DNA from: Erwinia typographi
GTDB lineage: Bacteria; Pseudomonadota; Gammaproteobacteria; Enterobacterales; Enterobacteriaceae
Assembly: GCF_000773975.1 (NCBI RefSeq)
Contig: NZ_JRUQ01000062.1
Span: 124,001-188,000, forward strand
DNA length: 64,000 nt
Reading direction: 5' to 3'
How positions within the stretch are numbered: position 1 is the stretch's first letter; every line of letters begins with the position of its first letter. Positions 1-11,640 of this stretch are shown piece by piece. The notes under the pieces are model-generated. The model searched no databases. It saw only the letters and a list, made by a program, of their open reading frames with translations, and was not told the DNA's origin. The position numbers and the translations under genes were made by a program.

Positions 1-29
1 CGCAGTTTTGCCAGTTGTTGTGTATTCAT
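1..29 (-). CDS. murC: UDP-N-acetylmuramate--L-alanine ligase, N-terminal fragment (cut by window edge)
   Basis: Only nine codons and part of a tenth lie inside the window, reading MNTQQLAKL from the ATG whose complement is at 27-29. This matches the E. coli MurC start (MNTQQLAKLR). The gene follows murG at a 69-nt spacing on the same strand, the usual place for murC in the dcw cluster. A GAAGAG ribosome site lies just before the ATG. The assignment rests on this short match plus position. MurC is the cytoplasmic enzyme that adds L-alanine to UDP-MurNAc. Confidence 0.85.
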
Positions 30-98
30 CTCTTCTGCCTGTCGCTACCTTTCAGTACCGTGTTGCGGGCCGAACCCTGTCGGCCCTGAAATTCTCTG

Positions 99-1157
99 TT
101 ACAGCGCAGCCTTGCTGACTTCCGCCGCGACCCTTTCGGTCGCATCGGGGATGGCAACGGCGCGAGCTTTCTCTGCCATTTGCAGTAAAGTCGGGCGATC
201 CCATCGGGTCAGCGTGTCTGCCACTACCTCCGCAGTAAACTGCGGCTGTTCATAAATTTTGGCGGCGCCCGCTTTTTCCAGCGGCAGCGCATTCCAGTAC
301 TGCTGACGATCTTTATGCTGAAATGGCACAAAAATCGCCGGTAAGCCTGCGGCGGCCACTTCGCTGACGGTCAGCGCGCCGGAACGACAGACCACCACGT
401 CAGCCCAGGCATAGGCCGCAGCCATATCATCAATAAATTCGGTGACGTTATGCTGGGTCTGGTGAACCTGCTCATAGGCCTGGTTCACCTCTTCCAGCGC
501 GCCCTTCCCTACCTGATGCCACAGCGTGACGGCGTCGCCCAGTATCGCTGCCACCTGCGGCATCGTCTGGTTGAGCACCCGGGCGCCCTGACTGCCGCCG
601 ACTATCAGCACCCGGATCGGGCCGCTGCGGTCAGCCAGTCGCGCTTCGGGCAAAGGCAGCGCCAGTACGTCGTTACGGACCGGATTGCCTACCACCTCAG
701 CGTCAGGAAAAGCGCCAGGAAAAGCCTGCATCACTTTTTTAGCAATTTTCGCCAGCCACTTGTTGGTCAGACCGGCAATGCCATTCTGTTCATGCAACAC
801 CACCGGGATGCCGCAGGTCCAGGCGGCTAAGCCACCCGGGCCGGAAACGTAGCCGCCCATGCCTAACACCACATCCGGCCTGTAGGCTTTCATGATGGTT
901 CGGGCCTGGCGCACGGCGTTGAAGATCCGCAGCGGCGCGCTCAGTTGCGCTTTGAGGCCCTTGCCCCGCAGGCCGCTAATACGAATAAAGTCGATGTCGA
1001 TACCGTGCTTAGGAACCAGTTCCGCTTCCATCCGGTCAGCGGTTCCCAACCAGCGAACCTGCCAGCCCTGTTCCATCAGATGATGCGCGACCGCCAGCCC
1101 GGGGAAAACGTGCCCGCCGGTTCCGCCAGCCATTACCATCAGTCGCTTCCCTTTCAT
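99..1157 (-). CDS. murG: MurG, lipid II-forming GlcNAc transferase
   Basis: This peripheral inner-membrane glycosyltransferase adds GlcNAc from UDP-GlcNAc to lipid I, giving lipid II. The 352-residue product has the usual family length. The N-terminal glycine-rich loop GGTGGH is at residues 11-16, and a second loop, GGSQGAR, begins the C-terminal UDP-GlcNAc-binding domain near residue 190. Its ATG overlaps the ftsW stop by four bases (ATGA), which implies translational coupling. It follows ftsW and precedes murC, as in other enteric dcw clusters. Confidence 0.98.
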   Translation of the reverse strand: MKGKRLMVMAGGTGGHVFPGLAVAHHLMEQGWQVRWLGTADRMEAELVPKHGIDIDFIRISGLRGKGLKAQLSAPLRIFNAVRQARTIMKAYRPDVVLGMGGYVSGPGGLAAWTCGIPVVLHEQNGIAGLTNKWLAKIAKKVMQAFPGAFPDAEVVGNPVRNDVLALPLPEARLADRSGPIRVLIVGGSQGARVLNQTMPQVAAILGDAVTLWHQVGKGALEEVNQAYEQVHQTQHNVTEFIDDMAAAYAWADVVVCRSGALTVSEVAAAGLPAIFVPFQHKDRQQYWNALPLEKAGAAKIYEQPQFTAEVVADTLTRWDRPTLLQMAEKARAVAIPDATERVAAEVSKAAL

Positions 1158-2368
1158 CGACTACCTCGCGTAAACGCCTGCGCTTTAGCCAGACGCGTTT
1201 CATAATCAATGCGTAACAAAAACACGATGGCGGTCGACATAATGATCAGGCTCGAACCGCCGTAGCTGATCAGCGGAAGCGTCAGACCCTTGGTCGGCAA
1301 CATGCCCGCCGCAGCCCCTACGTTCACCAGCGCCTGGAAGCTGAACCAGACGCCGATTGAGCAGCCGAGGAACCCGGCAAAACGCTGGTCGAGTTCAAGC
1401 GCACGACGGCCAATGGACATCGCGCGAAAAGCGACGAAGAATACCATTAACAAGGCTAAAACCACACCGATATAACCTAATTCCTCACCGATAATCGAGA
1501 AGATAAAGTCGGTGTGCGCTTCCGGCAAATACTCCAGTTTTTGTACTGAATTACCCAGTCCCTGTCCCCAGAATTCACCGCGCCCAAACGCCATCAGTGA
1601 CTGGGTCAGCTGGTAGCCGCTGCCGAAAGGATCTTCCCACGGATTCCAGAAAGAGGTCACGCGGCGCATACGGTAGGGTTCCGCCACAATCAGCAGGCAG
1701 ACGGCAAAAATACCGGAGCCGATAATGGCCAGGAACTGCCAGAGCTTGGCTCCCGCCAGGAACAGCATCGCCAGCGTGGTGACGAACAGCACGACCACGG
1801 TTCCCAGGTCCGGCTGAGCCAGCAGTAGCACCGCCAGCACCACCATGACGCCCATCGGCTTACAGAAGCCCCAGAAGTTGTTACGCACCTCGTCAACCTT
1901 GCGTACCAGATAGCTCGCCAGGTAGCAGAACAGCGACAGCTTCGATAGCTCAGCAGGCTGAATACGCAGCGGCCCCAGGGCAATCCAGCGCGAAGCCCCG
2001 TTGACCGAGCTTCCCACTACCAGCACTACCAGCAGCATCACCACCGTCACCAGTAGCATAATGTTGCTGTAGCGCTGCCAGAAATCCATCGGCACGCGAA
2101 GCGTAACCAACGCCATACCAACTGCCAGCGCAATGTAAAACGCGTCGCGCTTGGCAAAATAGAACGGATCGTCAGAGAGACGCTGCCCGACCGGCATCGA
2201 GGCCGAAGTCACCATCACAAAACCGACGATCGCCAGACCAATGGTCAGCCACAGCAGCGTGCGATCATAAAGAACCATAGAGCTGGCGTCGCTCTCCCTT
2301 GGCCCCATCACCCACTCTTTCAGACGATTCGTCACGCCATTGGCCAGGCTTATACCAGGAACATTCAT
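1154..2368 (-). CDS. ftsW: FtsW, septal SEDS peptidoglycan polymerase
   Basis: FtsW is an integral membrane SEDS-family glycosyltransferase that polymerises lipid II at the septum together with the transpeptidase FtsI, encoded upstream in the same cluster. The 404-residue product has about ten hydrophobic segments, with the conserved [11 protein letters not shown] stretch near the C-terminus. The start overlaps the last base of the murD stop codon and the end overlaps murG by four bases. The length is slightly below the K-12 protein, with differences only at the termini. Confidence 0.97.
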   Translation of the reverse strand: MNVPGISLANGVTNRLKEWVMGPRESDASSMVLYDRTLLWLTIGLAIVGFVMVTSASMPVGQRLSDDPFYFAKRDAFYIALAVGMALVTLRVPMDFWQRYSNIMLLVTVVMLLVVLVVGSSVNGASRWIALGPLRIQPAELSKLSLFCYLASYLVRKVDEVRNNFWGFCKPMGVMVVLAVLLLAQPDLGTVVVLFVTTLAMLFLAGAKLWQFLAIIGSGIFAVCLLIVAEPYRMRRVTSFWNPWEDPFGSGYQLTQSLMAFGRGEFWGQGLGNSVQKLEYLPEAHTDFIFSIIGEELGYIGVVLALLMVFFVAFRAMSIGRRALELDQRFAGFLGCSIGVWFSFQALVNVGAAAGMLPTKGLTLPLISYGGSSLIIMSTAIVFLLRIDYETRLAKAQAFTRGSR

Positions 2369-3684
2369 CAGCCCAGCTCCTTAGCCAGTTGAGTAAACGC
2401 GTCGCCGCGCTGCTCGAAGTTTTTAAATTGATCGAGGCTCGCGCAGGCCGGTGAAAGCAGAACCATATCTCCCGGCTGTACCTGAGCGGCAATTTGCGTC
2501 ATCGCCTCTGCCAGCGTCTCGGTCAGCGTAGCAATCTCAGGACGCAGCGCCGCCAGCGCTTCCGCATCACGACCAAAGCACCAGATGCGCACGCTGTCGC
2601 CCTGCAAATAGCGGGTCAGCGGGCTGAAATCAGCCGACTTGCCGTCGCCGCCCAGCAGCAGCCACAGCGTGCCTTGCACCTCCAGTCCTTTCAGTGCGGC
2701 TTCGGTGCTGCCGACGTTGGTGGCTTTAGAATCGTTAATCCACCGCACGCCATTGCGCTGATGGGCAATCTGGAAGCGGTGAGCCAGACCGCTGAACGTG
2801 GTTAATGCCTGCAGGCTGGAGGCTAGCGGCAGTCCTACCGCTCCGGCCAGCGCCAGGGCTGCCAGCGCGTTGGTGTGGTTGTGCTGGCCTACCAGCGTCA
2901 TTTCGCTGGTCTTCAGGACATTTTCACCCTTAACGTTCAGCCAGCTAACGCCCGCCTCGCTGCTGAGACGATAATCACCGGTCGCAATACCGAAGCTGAC
3001 GCAGCGTGAGTCCAGGCCGCGCACAGGCAGGGTCATCACATCATCCGCGTTCACCACGCAAACGCTGGCCTGCTCATAAATTCGCAGCTTGGCCGCCCGA
3101 TACTGCTGCATCCCTAACGGATAGCGATCCATATGATCTTCGCTGACGTTCAGGATGGTCGCCGCCGCAGCCTTCAGGCTACTGGTGGTTTCCAGCTGGA
3201 AGCTGGAGAGTTCCAGCACGTACAGCTGAGCAGGCCGATCCAGCAGCATCAGCGCGGGCAGGCCAATATTGCCGCCGACGCCAACCTGCCATCCGGCGGC
3301 CTCCGCCATCTCGCCGACCAGTCGGGTAACGGTGCTTTTGCCGTTGGAACCGGTAATAGCGACAATCGGCGCCTGCGCTTCGCGGCAGAACAGCTCGATA
3401 TCACCCACAATTTCCACGCCGGCATCCGCCGCATCCCTCAGCGCCGGGTGTGCCAGCGCCATGCCAGGGCTGGCAACGATCAGATCGGCGGCCTGTAGCC
3501 AGTCGTCATTCAGCGAGCCAAGCCAGCGTTCGACGCTTACCGGCAGCTTGTCCAGGCCTGGCGGGGTGACACGGGTATCCATCACGCGTGGCGTTACGCC
3601 GCGCGCTAAAAAGAAATCAACACAGGAGAGCCCGGTCAGGCCCAACCCGATGATGATCACTTTTTTACCCTGATAGTCAGCCAT
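2368..3684 (-). CDS. murD: MurD, UDP-MurNAc-L-Ala--D-glutamate ligase
   Basis: MurD is the cytoplasmic ATP-dependent ligase that adds D-glutamate to UDP-MurNAc-L-alanine. The 438-residue length equals that of the K-12 enzyme. The N-terminal dinucleotide-like fold carries GLGLTG, the Mur-ligase P-loop GSNGKST is at residues 112-118, and the SEDHMDRY stretch of the central domain follows. It starts two bases after mraY and abuts ftsW, within one transcription unit. Confidence 0.98.
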   Translation of the reverse strand: MADYQGKKVIIIGLGLTGLSCVDFFLARGVTPRVMDTRVTPPGLDKLPVSVERWLGSLNDDWLQAADLIVASPGMALAHPALRDAADAGVEIVGDIELFCREAQAPIVAITGSNGKSTVTRLVGEMAEAAGWQVGVGGNIGLPALMLLDRPAQLYVLELSSFQLETTSSLKAAAATILNVSEDHMDRYPLGMQQYRAAKLRIYEQASVCVVNADDVMTLPVRGLDSRCVSFGIATGDYRLSSEAGVSWLNVKGENVLKTSEMTLVGQHNHTNALAALALAGAVGLPLASSLQALTTFSGLAHRFQIAHQRNGVRWINDSKATNVGSTEAALKGLEVQGTLWLLLGGDGKSADFSPLTRYLQGDSVRIWCFGRDAEALAALRPEIATLTETLAEAMTQIAAQVQPGDMVLLSPACASLDQFKNFEQRGDAFTQLAKELG

Positions 3685-3686
3685 CT

Positions 3687-4769
3687 TTACCGCACCTTCA
3701 GCGTTGCCAGGCCAATCAGCACCAGCATCAGAGAAATAATCCAGAAGCGCACAATGACGCGCGGCTCCGGCCAGCCTTTAAGTTCATAGTGGTGATGGAT
3801 CGGCGCCATGCGAAAGATGCGCTGACCGCGTAATTTGAACGATCCCACCTGGAGGATCACCGACAGCGTCTCGACCACGAACACGCCGCCCATGATCACC
3901 AGCAGGAACTCCTGACGGAGCAGCACGGCAATGGTGCCCAACGCGCCGCCAAGCGCCAGTGAGCCGACGTCGCCCATAAAGACCTGAGCCGGATAGGTGT
4001 TGAACCACAGGAAGCCAAGACCGGCGCCGACGATAGCGGTACAGACGATCACCAGCTCACCCGCGTAACGCAGGTAGGGAATATGCAGATACTCAGCAAA
4101 CTTGACGTTACCAGTTGCCCACGCCACCAGCGCAAAACCCGCCGCGACGAAGACCGTTGGCATAATAGCCAGACCATCCAGCCCGTCCGTCAGGTTGACG
4201 GCGTTGCCGGTACCGACAATTACGAAATAAGCCAGCACGACGTAAAACAGCCCCAGCTGCGGCATGACGTCTTTGAAGAAAGGCACCACCAGTTCCGTGG
4301 CGGGAGTCCCTTTACCGGCGATGTACAGCGCAAATGCCACGCCCAGCGAGATCGCTGACATCCAGAAATACTTCCAGCGGGCAATCAGGCCTTTGGTGTC
4401 TTTACGCACCACCTTACGGTAATCGTCGACAAACCCGATGATGCCGAAACCTACCAGCACCACCAGCACGCACCAGACATAAGGGTTAGAAGGATAGGCC
4501 CACATCAATACGGACACGGCAATAGAGAACAGGATCATAATCCCGCCCATGGTCGGCGTGCCGCGCTTGCTGAAGTGCGACTCAGGACCGTCGTTACGCA
4601 CGACCTGGCCAAATGACATTTCCTGCAGGCGGGCAATCATCCGCGGTCCCATCCACAGTGAAATAAACAGGGCGGTCAGCAGGCTGACAATGGCGCGAAA
4701 CGTCAGATAGGAAAAGACGTTGAAGCCAGAATAAAAAGTGACCAGATGTTCGGCCAGCCAGACTAGCAT
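3687..4769 (-). CDS. mraY: MraY, phospho-MurNAc-pentapeptide translocase (lipid I synthase)
   Basis: MraY is an integral membrane enzyme that transfers phospho-MurNAc-pentapeptide to undecaprenyl phosphate to form lipid I. The 360 residues match the K-12 length, with about ten transmembrane helices. The conserved cytoplasmic loop FVDDYRKV, the [10 protein letters not shown] motif and the [14 protein letters not shown]-type HHH motif near the C-terminus are all visible. The gene overlaps the murF end by seven bases. Confidence 0.98.
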   Translation of the reverse strand: MLVWLAEHLVTFYSGFNVFSYLTFRAIVSLLTALFISLWMGPRMIARLQEMSFGQVVRNDGPESHFSKRGTPTMGGIMILFSIAVSVLMWAYPSNPYVWCVLVVLVGFGIIGFVDDYRKVVRKDTKGLIARWKYFWMSAISLGVAFALYIAGKGTPATELVVPFFKDVMPQLGLFYVVLAYFVIVGTGNAVNLTDGLDGLAIMPTVFVAAGFALVAWATGNVKFAEYLHIPYLRYAGELVIVCTAIVGAGLGFLWFNTYPAQVFMGDVGSLALGGALGTIAVLLRQEFLLVIMGGVFVVETLSVILQVGSFKLRGQRIFRMAPIHHHYELKGWPEPRVIVRFWIISLMLVLIGLATLKVR

Positions 4770-6124
4770 GTTCCTTTCTCCTGTAAGCTCTGTACTACCT
4801 GCTCCATGGCGGTACTACGCGAACCCTTGACTAATATCGTGATGGCTGGATGCTCAGCGAGCAGCGCCTGAAGGCGTGCCGTAACGGCGGCCTTATCTTT
4901 AAAATGTTCACCCACGCCGCTGGCTTCACTCAGGATTTTGCTTAGCGTGCCAACGCTCAGAACTTTATCGATACCGACCAGACGAGCGGCTTCGCCCACT
5001 TCGCGATGGCACTCTTCTGCTTCATCGCCCAACTCGCCCATATCGCCTACCACCATCACCCGGTAGCCAGGCATCTCCGACAGCACCTGGGCCGCCGCGG
5101 TCATTGACCCGACGTTGGCGTTGTAGCTGTCATCCAGCAGCAGCTGGTTTTCCGCCAGCAAAATAGGGAACAAACGGCCCGGTACAGCTTTCAGCTGGCT
5201 TAATCCCTGTTGAATAGCGCTCAACGGGGCGCCTACCGACAGAGCCAGCGCGGCCGCAGCCAGCGCGTTAGCGATGTTGTGACGACCCGGCAGCGGCAGC
5301 TGAATGCCGATGCTGCCCTCAGGCGTGATCATCACGAAATGCGTGCCGGTGCTGGTTACCTTGACGTCGGTGGCGGCGAAATCACTGTCCGCCTGGGGCG
5401 CAGAGGAGAAGCGCCAGACCGTTTTGCTGTGCAGCGCCTGCTGCCAGTGCGGCCAGTCATTGCTGTCCGCATTGAGGATCGCCGTGCCGTCGATCGGCAA
5501 TCCCTGAAAAATTTCGCCCTTGGCCTTCGCCACGCCCGCCAGCGAGCCGAATCCTTCCAGATGCGCGGCGGCGAGGTTATTCACCAGCGCAGTTTCGGGA
5601 CGGGTAATATTCGTGGTATAGGCAATCTCACCCTGATGGTTAGCGCCCAGCTCAATCACCGCGAAGCGGTGAGTTTCGTTGAGACGCAGCAGGGTCAGCG
5701 GCACGCCGATATCGTTATTCAGGTTGCCAGCGGTATACAGCGTTTCGCCACATTGCCGCAAAATCGAGGCGGTCATCTCTTTTACCGAGGTTTTACCGGA
5801 GGAACCGGTCAGCGCCACGACGCGGGCGGTTGACTGCTGACGTACCCAGCCAGCCAGCTGCCCCAGCGCAATGCGGGTATCCGTCACGACCACCTGAGGC
5901 ACGGCAACAGGTAAGTGCTTACTCACCAATAAAGCTGCCGAACCGGAGGCGAGCGCCTCGCCGACAAAATCATGAGCATCAAAACGCTCGCCCTTAAGGG
6001 CAACAAACAGACAGCCCGCGCTGACTTTGCGCGTGTCAGTGGTCACTTCCGCCACGGACAGGTCGCCGCCATACAATTTGCCGCCCGTCAGTTCGGCCAG
6101 CGTTTGCAGCGTTACCGCAATCAT
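4763..6124 (-). CDS. murF: MurF, UDP-MurNAc-tripeptide--D-Ala-D-Ala ligase
   Basis: MurF is the last cytoplasmic Mur ligase and adds D-Ala-D-Ala to UDP-MurNAc-tripeptide. The 453-residue product has the family layout: an N-terminal UDP-substrate domain with the VTTDTR motif, the P-loop GSSGKTS at residues 107-113, and a C-terminal Rossmann-like domain. It overlaps murE by four bases and mraY by seven, so translation is probably coupled along the operon. Confidence 0.98.
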   Translation of the reverse strand: MIAVTLQTLAELTGGKLYGGDLSVAEVTTDTRKVSAGCLFVALKGERFDAHDFVGEALASGSAALLVSKHLPVAVPQVVVTDTRIALGQLAGWVRQQSTARVVALTGSSGKTSVKEMTASILRQCGETLYTAGNLNNDIGVPLTLLRLNETHRFAVIELGANHQGEIAYTTNITRPETALVNNLAAAHLEGFGSLAGVAKAKGEIFQGLPIDGTAILNADSNDWPHWQQALHSKTVWRFSSAPQADSDFAATDVKVTSTGTHFVMITPEGSIGIQLPLPGRHNIANALAAAALALSVGAPLSAIQQGLSQLKAVPGRLFPILLAENQLLLDDSYNANVGSMTAAAQVLSEMPGYRVMVVGDMGELGDEAEECHREVGEAARLVGIDKVLSVGTLSKILSEASGVGEHFKDKAAVTARLQALLAEHPAITILVKGSRSTAMEQVVQSLQEKGTC

Positions 6125-7608
6125 GCCAGCACCCCCAGCAAGCGGGCGACCGTAAGCCGGTCTGAATAATCCAGACGGCGGTTGCCGACAATCTGATAAT
6201 CTTCGTGCCCTTTACCAGCAACCACCACGATATCGCCTTCCTGCGCCTGCATGACAATGTTAGTGACCGCTTCCGCACGACCCGGCAGGACGCGCGCGCG
6301 GCTGGCGTTCAGTAGCCCCGTCAGCACATCCGCAACGATAGCGGCCGGATCTTCACTACGCGGGTTATCATCGGTGATCACCACCACGTCGGAGAATTGC
6401 TCGGCAATAGCACCCATTAGTGGGCGCTTACCTTTGTCGCGATCGCCGCCGCAGCCGAAGACGCACCACAGCTTGCCTTTGCAGTGCAGGCGAGCCGCCA
6501 GCAGCGCTTTCTCCAGCGCGTCCGGCGTGTGGGCATAGTCCACCACCACGGTCGGTTTGCCCGGTGCGTTGAACACTTCCATGCGGCCGGTAACGGGCTG
6601 GAGCTGGTGACCGGTGGCGATCAGCGAAGCCAGCGGATAGCCCAGCGCCAGCAGCGTGCCTAACGCCACCAGCAGGTTACTGACGTTGAATGCGCCCATC
6701 AGGCGGCTCTCGATTTCGCCTTCGCCCCAGCTAGAGTCAAAGCGAATTTTGGCGCCGTTGTCGTGGTAATCGACAGCGGTCGCCTTCAGCCAGCGCCCGT
6801 GGCAGCCAAGCTGGAGATTGTCTTCCATGGTGACCGCAACAGCATCCGGCAGCTTTTGCAGCCAGCGGCGCCCGACCTCATCGTCTGCATTGACGATGGT
6901 CTGCCCCACCAGATGCTCGGAGAATAGCAGCCATTTCGCCGCTTCATAGCGGGTCATGTCACCGTGATAATCCAGATGATCGCGGCTCAGATTGGTGAAG
7001 GCGGCAGCAGCAAAGGGCAGCGCGGCTACGCGGTGCTGCACCAGACCATGCGAGGAAATCTCCATCGCCGCCAGCGTCGCGCCCTGCTCTACCAGCGAGG
7101 CAAGCGTCTGCTGAACGTCAACAGCCGAACCGGTAGTGTTTTCGGCCGGAACGAGGTGACCATACAGGCCGTTACCCACGGTCCCCATCACCGCGCCGGT
7201 TTCGCCCAGCAGTTGGCCCCACTGCGCCAGCAGCTGAGTCGTGGTAGTTTTACCGTTGGTCCCGGTTACGCCAATCAGGCGGAGCTTGTCGCCCGGCTGC
7301 TGATAGAAACGACCGGCCAGCGCGGACAGGCGCTGTGCAAGCTGTGCGAGATAGATAACCGGCACGCCGTGCATTTCGACAATTTCACCGTCTTCGGCCT
7401 CGCCTTCAGCATCGGCAATCACGGCCGCAACGCCCTGGGCAATGGCCTGCGGGATAAAACGGCGGCCGTCTGCCGCATGACCTTTAATGGCGACGAACAG
7501 ATCGCCGGAAGCCGCCACGCGGCTGTCCAGGATCATTTCATGCAGCGCCCGCTCCGGTGCGCCAGGCACCCACGGGGCCAGTAAGTCGCGCAGGCTACGA
7601 TCGGTCAC
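6121..7608 (-). CDS. murE: MurE, UDP-MurNAc-dipeptide--meso-diaminopimelate ligase
   Basis: MurE adds the third residue of the stem peptide. The motif DDNPR near residue 413 is the signature for meso-diaminopimelate rather than L-lysine, as expected for a Gram-negative. The length is 495 residues, identical to K-12, with P-loop TGTNGKTT at 115-122 and SRDHLDYHG in the central domain. The start lies inside the ftsI coding region (14-bp overlap), a standard arrangement here. The dapB gene at about 51.5 kb supplies the DAP branch. Confidence 0.98.
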   Translation of the reverse strand: MTDRSLRDLLAPWVPGAPERALHEMILDSRVAASGDLFVAIKGHAADGRRFIPQAIAQGVAAVIADAEGEAEDGEIVEMHGVPVIYLAQLAQRLSALAGRFYQQPGDKLRLIGVTGTNGKTTTTQLLAQWGQLLGETGAVMGTVGNGLYGHLVPAENTTGSAVDVQQTLASLVEQGATLAAMEISSHGLVQHRVAALPFAAAAFTNLSRDHLDYHGDMTRYEAAKWLLFSEHLVGQTIVNADDEVGRRWLQKLPDAVAVTMEDNLQLGCHGRWLKATAVDYHDNGAKIRFDSSWGEGEIESRLMGAFNVSNLLVALGTLLALGYPLASLIATGHQLQPVTGRMEVFNAPGKPTVVVDYAHTPDALEKALLAARLHCKGKLWCVFGCGGDRDKGKRPLMGAIAEQFSDVVVITDDNPRSEDPAAIVADVLTGLLNASRARVLPGRAEAVTNIVMQAQEGDIVVVAGKGHEDYQIVGNRRLDYSDRLTVARLLGVLA

Positions 7609-9367
7609 TGGAACCCTCTCTTCTGTTTTCTACCATCTCGTTTTTTTCACTTGGCGCTGGAGGCAGCGCGTCAGGCTCAATGTTCATGGTGCGCAGTACG
7701 CCGCCCATAATGGCGCCAAACACCGGCGCAGAAACGGCGCCGCCGTAATATTTCCCGCCCTGAGGGTCGTTAATCACCACCACCAGCGCAAAACGCGGGC
7801 GGCTTGCTGGCGCAACCCCTGCGGTATAAGCAATATATTTGTTGACGTAGCGCCCATCCGGCCCGACTTTCTTCGCGGTACCCGTTTTAATGGCGATGCG
7901 GTAGCCCTTGATAGCGGCCTTCACGCCACCACCGCCGGGCAGAGCCACGCTCTCCATCATATGCATCACGGTACGCACCCGCTCTTCAGGGAAAACGCGC
8001 TCGCCCGCCACCGGCGGATCAACTTTGGTAATAGACAGCGGACGGAAAACGCCATAGCTGCCGATCGTTGCGTAGACACGCGCTAACTGTAACGGCGTTA
8101 CCATTAGCCCGTAGCCGAAAGAGAAGGTGGCCCTCTCTATGTCAGACCACCGTTGTTTTTGAGGATATAAGCCACTGCTTTCTCCGACCAACCCCAAATT
8201 GGTCGCCTTTCCCAATCCAAAGCGTGCGTAAGTTTCTACTAACGCTGAGGATGGCATCGCTAACGCCAGCTTAGAAACGCCAACGTTACTCGATTTCTGC
8301 AAAACCCCGGTCAGGGTCAGCTCGTTGTAGCGCGCTACATCTTTAATTTCATGACCATTAATACGATACGGAATGGTATTAAGAACGGTATTTTCCTTCA
8401 CCACGCCACGCTGAAGCGCCGTCATCACCACCATTGGCTTCACGGTAGAGCCAGGTTCGAAGATGTCGGTGATGGCGCGGTTGCGCATCACGTCTTTAGT
8501 GGTGCCGGTAAGATTGTTTGGGTTATAAGCCGGGCTGTTAGCCATCGCCAGTACTTCACCGGTGTTCACATCCACCAGCACGGCGGTGCCAGACTCGGCT
8601 TTGTTAAAGGCCACCGCGTTGTTCAGCTCACGGTAAACCAGCGCCTGCAGACGCTCGTCTATGCTCAGCGCCAGGTTATGCGCCGCCCGACTGTCGACGG
8701 AGGAGACGTCCTCAATGACGCGACCAAAGCGATCTTTTCGCACCGTGCGCTCGCCGGGTTGACCGGTCAGCCATTTGTCGAAGCTTTTCTCGACGCCTTC
8801 AATGCCCTGCCCGTCGATATTGGTGAAGCCAATCAGATGCGAGGTGACCTGCCCTGCCGGATAGTAACGGCGGGATTCTTCGCGCAGGAAGATGCCCGGC
8901 AGCTTCAGCTTTTTGATGTAGTCGCCAATAGCAGGATTGACCTGGCGAGCCAGATAAACAAAGCGGCCTTTCGGATTCGCATTCACGCGGGCAGCAAGCT
9001 GGTCGAGCGGAATGGACAGCGCGTCTGACAGCGCCTTCCAGCGGCTGTCGAGCGTGATGCCGCCCTTATCATGAAGTTCTTTCGGGTCAGCCCAGACCGC
9101 ATTAACCGGGACGCTAACCGCTAATGGCCGTCCGGCACGGTCGGTGATCATGCCGCGAGCCGTGGGAACGGCCTGCACGCGCAGAGAACGCATATCGCCT
9201 TCCCGCACCAGCTTATCGGGGTTGATCACCTGCAAATAAGCCACGCGCGCCAGCAGACCAGCCAGGCCGAGGAAAATGCCGCCGCACAGCAACGCAAAAC
9301 GCCAGCTGACAAAGCTGGCCTGATCTTCATTGCGTTTTAACTTCTGCGTCTTTGTTGCGGCTTTCAT
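7595..9367 (-). CDS. ftsI: FtsI (PBP3), septal peptidoglycan transpeptidase
   Basis: This class B penicillin-binding protein cross-links septal peptidoglycan as the partner of FtsW. The 590-residue product has a short cytoplasmic tail, one membrane anchor at about residues 24-42, a non-catalytic pedestal domain, and a transpeptidase domain. That domain carries the active-site STVK (about 307), SSN and KTGT (about 494) motifs. It is eight bases downstream of ftsL and overlaps murE. Confidence 0.98.
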   Translation of the reverse strand: MKAATKTQKLKRNEDQASFVSWRFALLCGGIFLGLAGLLARVAYLQVINPDKLVREGDMRSLRVQAVPTARGMITDRAGRPLAVSVPVNAVWADPKELHDKGGITLDSRWKALSDALSIPLDQLAARVNANPKGRFVYLARQVNPAIGDYIKKLKLPGIFLREESRRYYPAGQVTSHLIGFTNIDGQGIEGVEKSFDKWLTGQPGERTVRKDRFGRVIEDVSSVDSRAAHNLALSIDERLQALVYRELNNAVAFNKAESGTAVLVDVNTGEVLAMANSPAYNPNNLTGTTKDVMRNRAITDIFEPGSTVKPMVVMTALQRGVVKENTVLNTIPYRINGHEIKDVARYNELTLTGVLQKSSNVGVSKLALAMPSSALVETYARFGLGKATNLGLVGESSGLYPQKQRWSDIERATFSFGYGLMVTPLQLARVYATIGSYGVFRPLSITKVDPPVAGERVFPEERVRTVMHMMESVALPGGGGVKAAIKGYRIAIKTGTAKKVGPDGRYVNKYIAYTAGVAPASRPRFALVVVINDPQGGKYYGGAVSAPVFGAIMGGVLRTMNIEPDALPPAPSEKNEMVENRREGSSDRS

Positions 9368-9375
9368 TCAGCCCC

Positions 9376-9696
9376 TTAAGGTTGTACCACAATGTTTTCC
9401 TGCGATGGATCGACATGCTGCATTTGCAGTTTTTCCGTTGCCGTCCTCTCAACCCGGCTATGATCGCCGAGGGCATTCTCTTCCAGGATCAGGTTGCGCC
9501 ACTCAATATCCAGCGCGTCCCGTTCCAGTACTAACTGTTCGCGCTGAGCGGTGAGCAGGCGCGTTTTATGCGCGGTGGTCACTACCAGCACCGCCGAGAC
9601 CAGCACCGCGATGGCCAGCAGCACCGGGATTTTACCGTGGCGAAGAATGTCGCCGCCGATGACGCCAGGTAAGCTGTGCCGCTCGTTGCCAATCAT
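9376..9696 (-). CDS. ftsL: FtsL, divisome bitopic membrane protein
   Basis: FtsL forms the FtsQLB divisome subcomplex. It has a cytoplasmic tail, one transmembrane helix (about residues 24-42) and a periplasmic coiled coil ([19 protein letters not shown]), and from the helix onward it is almost identical to the K-12 protein. At 106 residues it is about 15 shorter than K-12 FtsL, all at the N-terminus. An in-frame TGA five codons upstream of the ATG rules out an upstream start. The ATG overlaps the rsmH stop (ATGA). Confidence 0.96.
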   Translation of the reverse strand: MIGNERHSLPGVIGGDILRHGKIPVLLAIAVLVSAVLVVTTAHKTRLLTAQREQLVLERDALDIEWRNLILEENALGDHSRVERTATEKLQMQHVDPSQENIVVQP

Positions 9697-10634
9697 GAGG
9701 CCGTCCGCTCAGCGATGCGTAATACCGAACTGCGCGCCCTTGGGTTTTCCGCCACTTCCGCCTCGCCCGGCATCATTTTGCCCAGCGCTTTCAGATGACG
9801 ACCGCCGAGCTTATTCAACTGCGCTTCGGTCATCGGGATACCGGCAGGAACCTGAGGTCCCCGGCTCTGCTCGCGCATAAAGCGTTTCACGATACGGTCT
9901 TCCAGCGAATGGAAACTGATCACCGACAGGCGCCCTTCAGGCGCCAGCGCGTCCAGCGCCCCCTTGAGCGCCTGCTCAATCTCTTCCAGTTCGCTATTGA
10001 CCCAGATGCGGATCGCCTGGAAGCTGCGGGTGGCCGGATGCTTAAATTTGTCCTTCACCGGCGTCGCTGCGTAAATCACTTCGGCCAGCTCTTTCGTGCG
10101 GGTCATCGGCTGTTCGCGATTACGCTCAACAATCGCGCGGGCAATGCGTTTGGCAAAGCGCTCTTCGCCAAAGGTTTTCAGCACAAACGCGATATCACTT
10201 TCTTCGGCTTGCAGCAGCCACTGCGAGGCTGACAGGCCTTTGGTCGGGTCCATACGCATATCGAGAGGACCATCGCGCATAAAAGAGAAACCTCGTTCCG
10301 CATCATCCAGCTGCGGCGACGACACGCCAAGATCCAGCAAAATACCGTTGATCTTGCCAGTCAGCCCGCGCTCTTCGGCGTAGCCAGCCAGCGCGGAAAA
10401 AGGGCCGTGAATGATAGTGAAACGTGGGTCGGTAATCTCTGCTGCTGCGGCAATCGCCTGTGGGTCGCGGTCTATGGCGAAAAGACGCCCATGCTCTCCC
10501 AACTGAGAGAGGATCAGGCGCGAATGTCCACCTCGTCCAAAGGTGCCATCGAGATAGATGCCGTCAGATTTGATCCTGAGACCGTTTACCGCCTCGTCTA
10601 ACAGCACCGTGGTATGTTTGAAATTTTCCTGCAT
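9693..10634 (-). CDS. rsmH: RsmH, 16S rRNA m4C1402 methyltransferase
   Basis: RsmH (MraW) N4-methylates cytidine 1402 of 16S rRNA using S-adenosylmethionine. The 313-residue product has the SAM-binding [10 protein letters not shown] motif near residue 30, the [12 protein letters not shown] motif and the [11 protein letters not shown] motif. It lies two bases downstream of mraZ and overlaps ftsL by four bases. It is the usual second gene of the dcw cluster. Confidence 0.98.
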   Translation of the reverse strand: MQENFKHTTVLLDEAVNGLRIKSDGIYLDGTFGRGGHSRLILSQLGEHGRLFAIDRDPQAIAAAAEITDPRFTIIHGPFSALAGYAEERGLTGKINGILLDLGVSSPQLDDAERGFSFMRDGPLDMRMDPTKGLSASQWLLQAEESDIAFVLKTFGEERFAKRIARAIVERNREQPMTRTKELAEVIYAATPVKDKFKHPATRSFQAIRIWVNSELEEIEQALKGALDALAPEGRLSVISFHSLEDRIVKRFMREQSRGPQVPAGIPMTEAQLNKLGGRHLKALGKMMPGEAEVAENPRARSSVLRIAERTAS

Positions 10635-10636
10635 AG

Positions 10637-11095
10637 CTATAATGACAAGTCCTGTAAACGCTCAGATAAAGGTTCCTGAGTCGACTGTTCCGCGTCAATA
10701 TCCTCCCTGACTTGTTGATACCAGGTCTGTTCGTCCCACAGCTCAAACTTGTTGAACTGCCCAACCAGCATCACTTCTTTGGTCAGATTCGCGTGCTGGC
10801 GCAGCGTGTTGGCGACCAGCAGGCGTCCTGCGTTATCCATTTGGCATTCACTGGCGTGCCCCAGTAACAGACGCTGAACGCGGCGCTCTGCGGGGTTCAT
10901 GCTCGATAAGCGGGCCAGTTTACGTTCGATCACTTCCCACTCGGGCAGGGTATAAAGCAGCAGGCACGGCTGGTGGAGGTCAATGGTACAAACCATTTGC
11001 CCCTGCGATTCCCCGATCAGCGTTTCGCGATAGCGCGTAGGCACGGCGAGCCGTCCCTTGCTGTCGAGATTGACTAACGTTGCCCCACGGAACAT
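10637..11095 (-). CDS. mraZ: MraZ, AbrB-fold transcriptional regulator of the dcw cluster
   Basis: MraZ is a DNA-binding protein with two tandem SpoVT-AbrB-like half domains (residues 5-52 and about 81-124), of the normal length of 152. It heads the dcw operon and represses its own promoter by binding repeated boxes, which are visible just upstream at 11111-11150. A purine-rich GGAGGGTGAGG ribosome site precedes the ATG. Confidence 0.97.
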   Translation of the reverse strand: MFRGATLVNLDSKGRLAVPTRYRETLIGESQGQMVCTIDLHQPCLLLYTLPEWEVIERKLARLSSMNPAERRVQRLLLGHASECQMDNAGRLLVANTLRQHANLTKEVMLVGQFNKFELWDEQTWYQQVREDIDAEQSTQEPLSERLQDLSL

Positions 11096-11110
11096 GCCAG
11101 CCTCACCCTC

Positions 11111-11150
11111 CAGTTACCCCTGTTCACCACTTTACACCACAAATTCCCAC
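11111..11150 (-). promoter_or_regulatory. MraZ operator: four direct decamer repeats
   Basis: Reading toward mraZ, four exact 10-bp steps start with GTGGGAATTT, GTGGTGTAAA, GTGGTGAACA and GGGGTAACTG. The GTGG/GGGG heads recur every helical turn, as known for MraZ boxes (TGGGN repeats 10 bp apart). The array begins about where the transcript from the promoter at 11157-11186 should start, a position that suits autorepression. The last two boxes depart from the strict TGGG consensus. Confidence 0.85.
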
Positions 11151-11156
11151 CAAAGG

Positions 11157-11186
11157 AGTGTACGGAGCGAAGGAAAACATTGTCAA
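11157..11186 (-). promoter_or_regulatory. Main dcw (mraZ) promoter
   Basis: On the minus strand TTGACA (11186-11181) is separated by 18 bp from TACACT (11162-11157), giving a start site near 11150 and a leader of about 55 nt before mraZ. It is the only strong sigma-70-like promoter seen ahead of the cluster. The MraZ decamers begin at the predicted start site. Confidence 0.8.
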
Positions 11187-11603
11187 GCCGCTAGCTGCCG
11201 CAATGAGAATTATTTCTTTACTGGTTAAAACCGTAGGGAGTTAAAAAGAACGCGATTCGGGCAGGAATTTAAAAATAAACTAATGAATAGTGGCAGGAAT
11301 TTCTGCATGAAAATTAGATTGTTCAAAAATATGCCAGTTTTACGCCTTAAATTTCACGTCCTCAACTTTGCGACGTGGTGCGCATTTTAGGGTATTTCTT
11401 AAGAGATTCCTAGCCTGGACGCAGCGCATCTGGGCTACAGAAAGCGCATCGTCGCTAAGTTTTTAATATTGGGACGGACTTAGATAAAGATTAGCGGGAG
11501 ACTCTTTTAGACTTTACCGTTATTTACGCCCGGACTGGCACCGGGAAGCCTGGCAATTTTAATCACAGAGAAGGTTTTGATGAGGAGGGAAATAGATCGT
11601 TAA
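11187..11603. other. Intergenic region between cra and the dcw promoter; no gene seen
   Basis: This stretch of about 400 bp is richer in A and T than the flanking genes and has no convincing reading frame on either strand. A ten-base motif, GCAGGAATTT, occurs twice in the same direction about 32 bp apart (near 11258 and 11290). Nothing else could be assigned. Confidence 0.6.
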
Positions 11604-11626
11604 GAAAAAGGCAGCATGGCTGCCTT
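11603..11626 (-). terminator. Intrinsic terminator of cra
   Basis: On the minus strand AAGGCAGC and GCTGCCTT form an 8-bp stem around a CAT loop, followed by a run of T. It lies about 15 bp after the cra stop codon. Confidence 0.88.
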
Positions 11627-11640
11627 CATGTGTCGCTATG

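Noticed and set aside
11205-11220. Fur-box-like TGAGAATTATTTC upstream of the dcw promoter
   Set aside because: Only one half resembles the Fur consensus; too weak to support.
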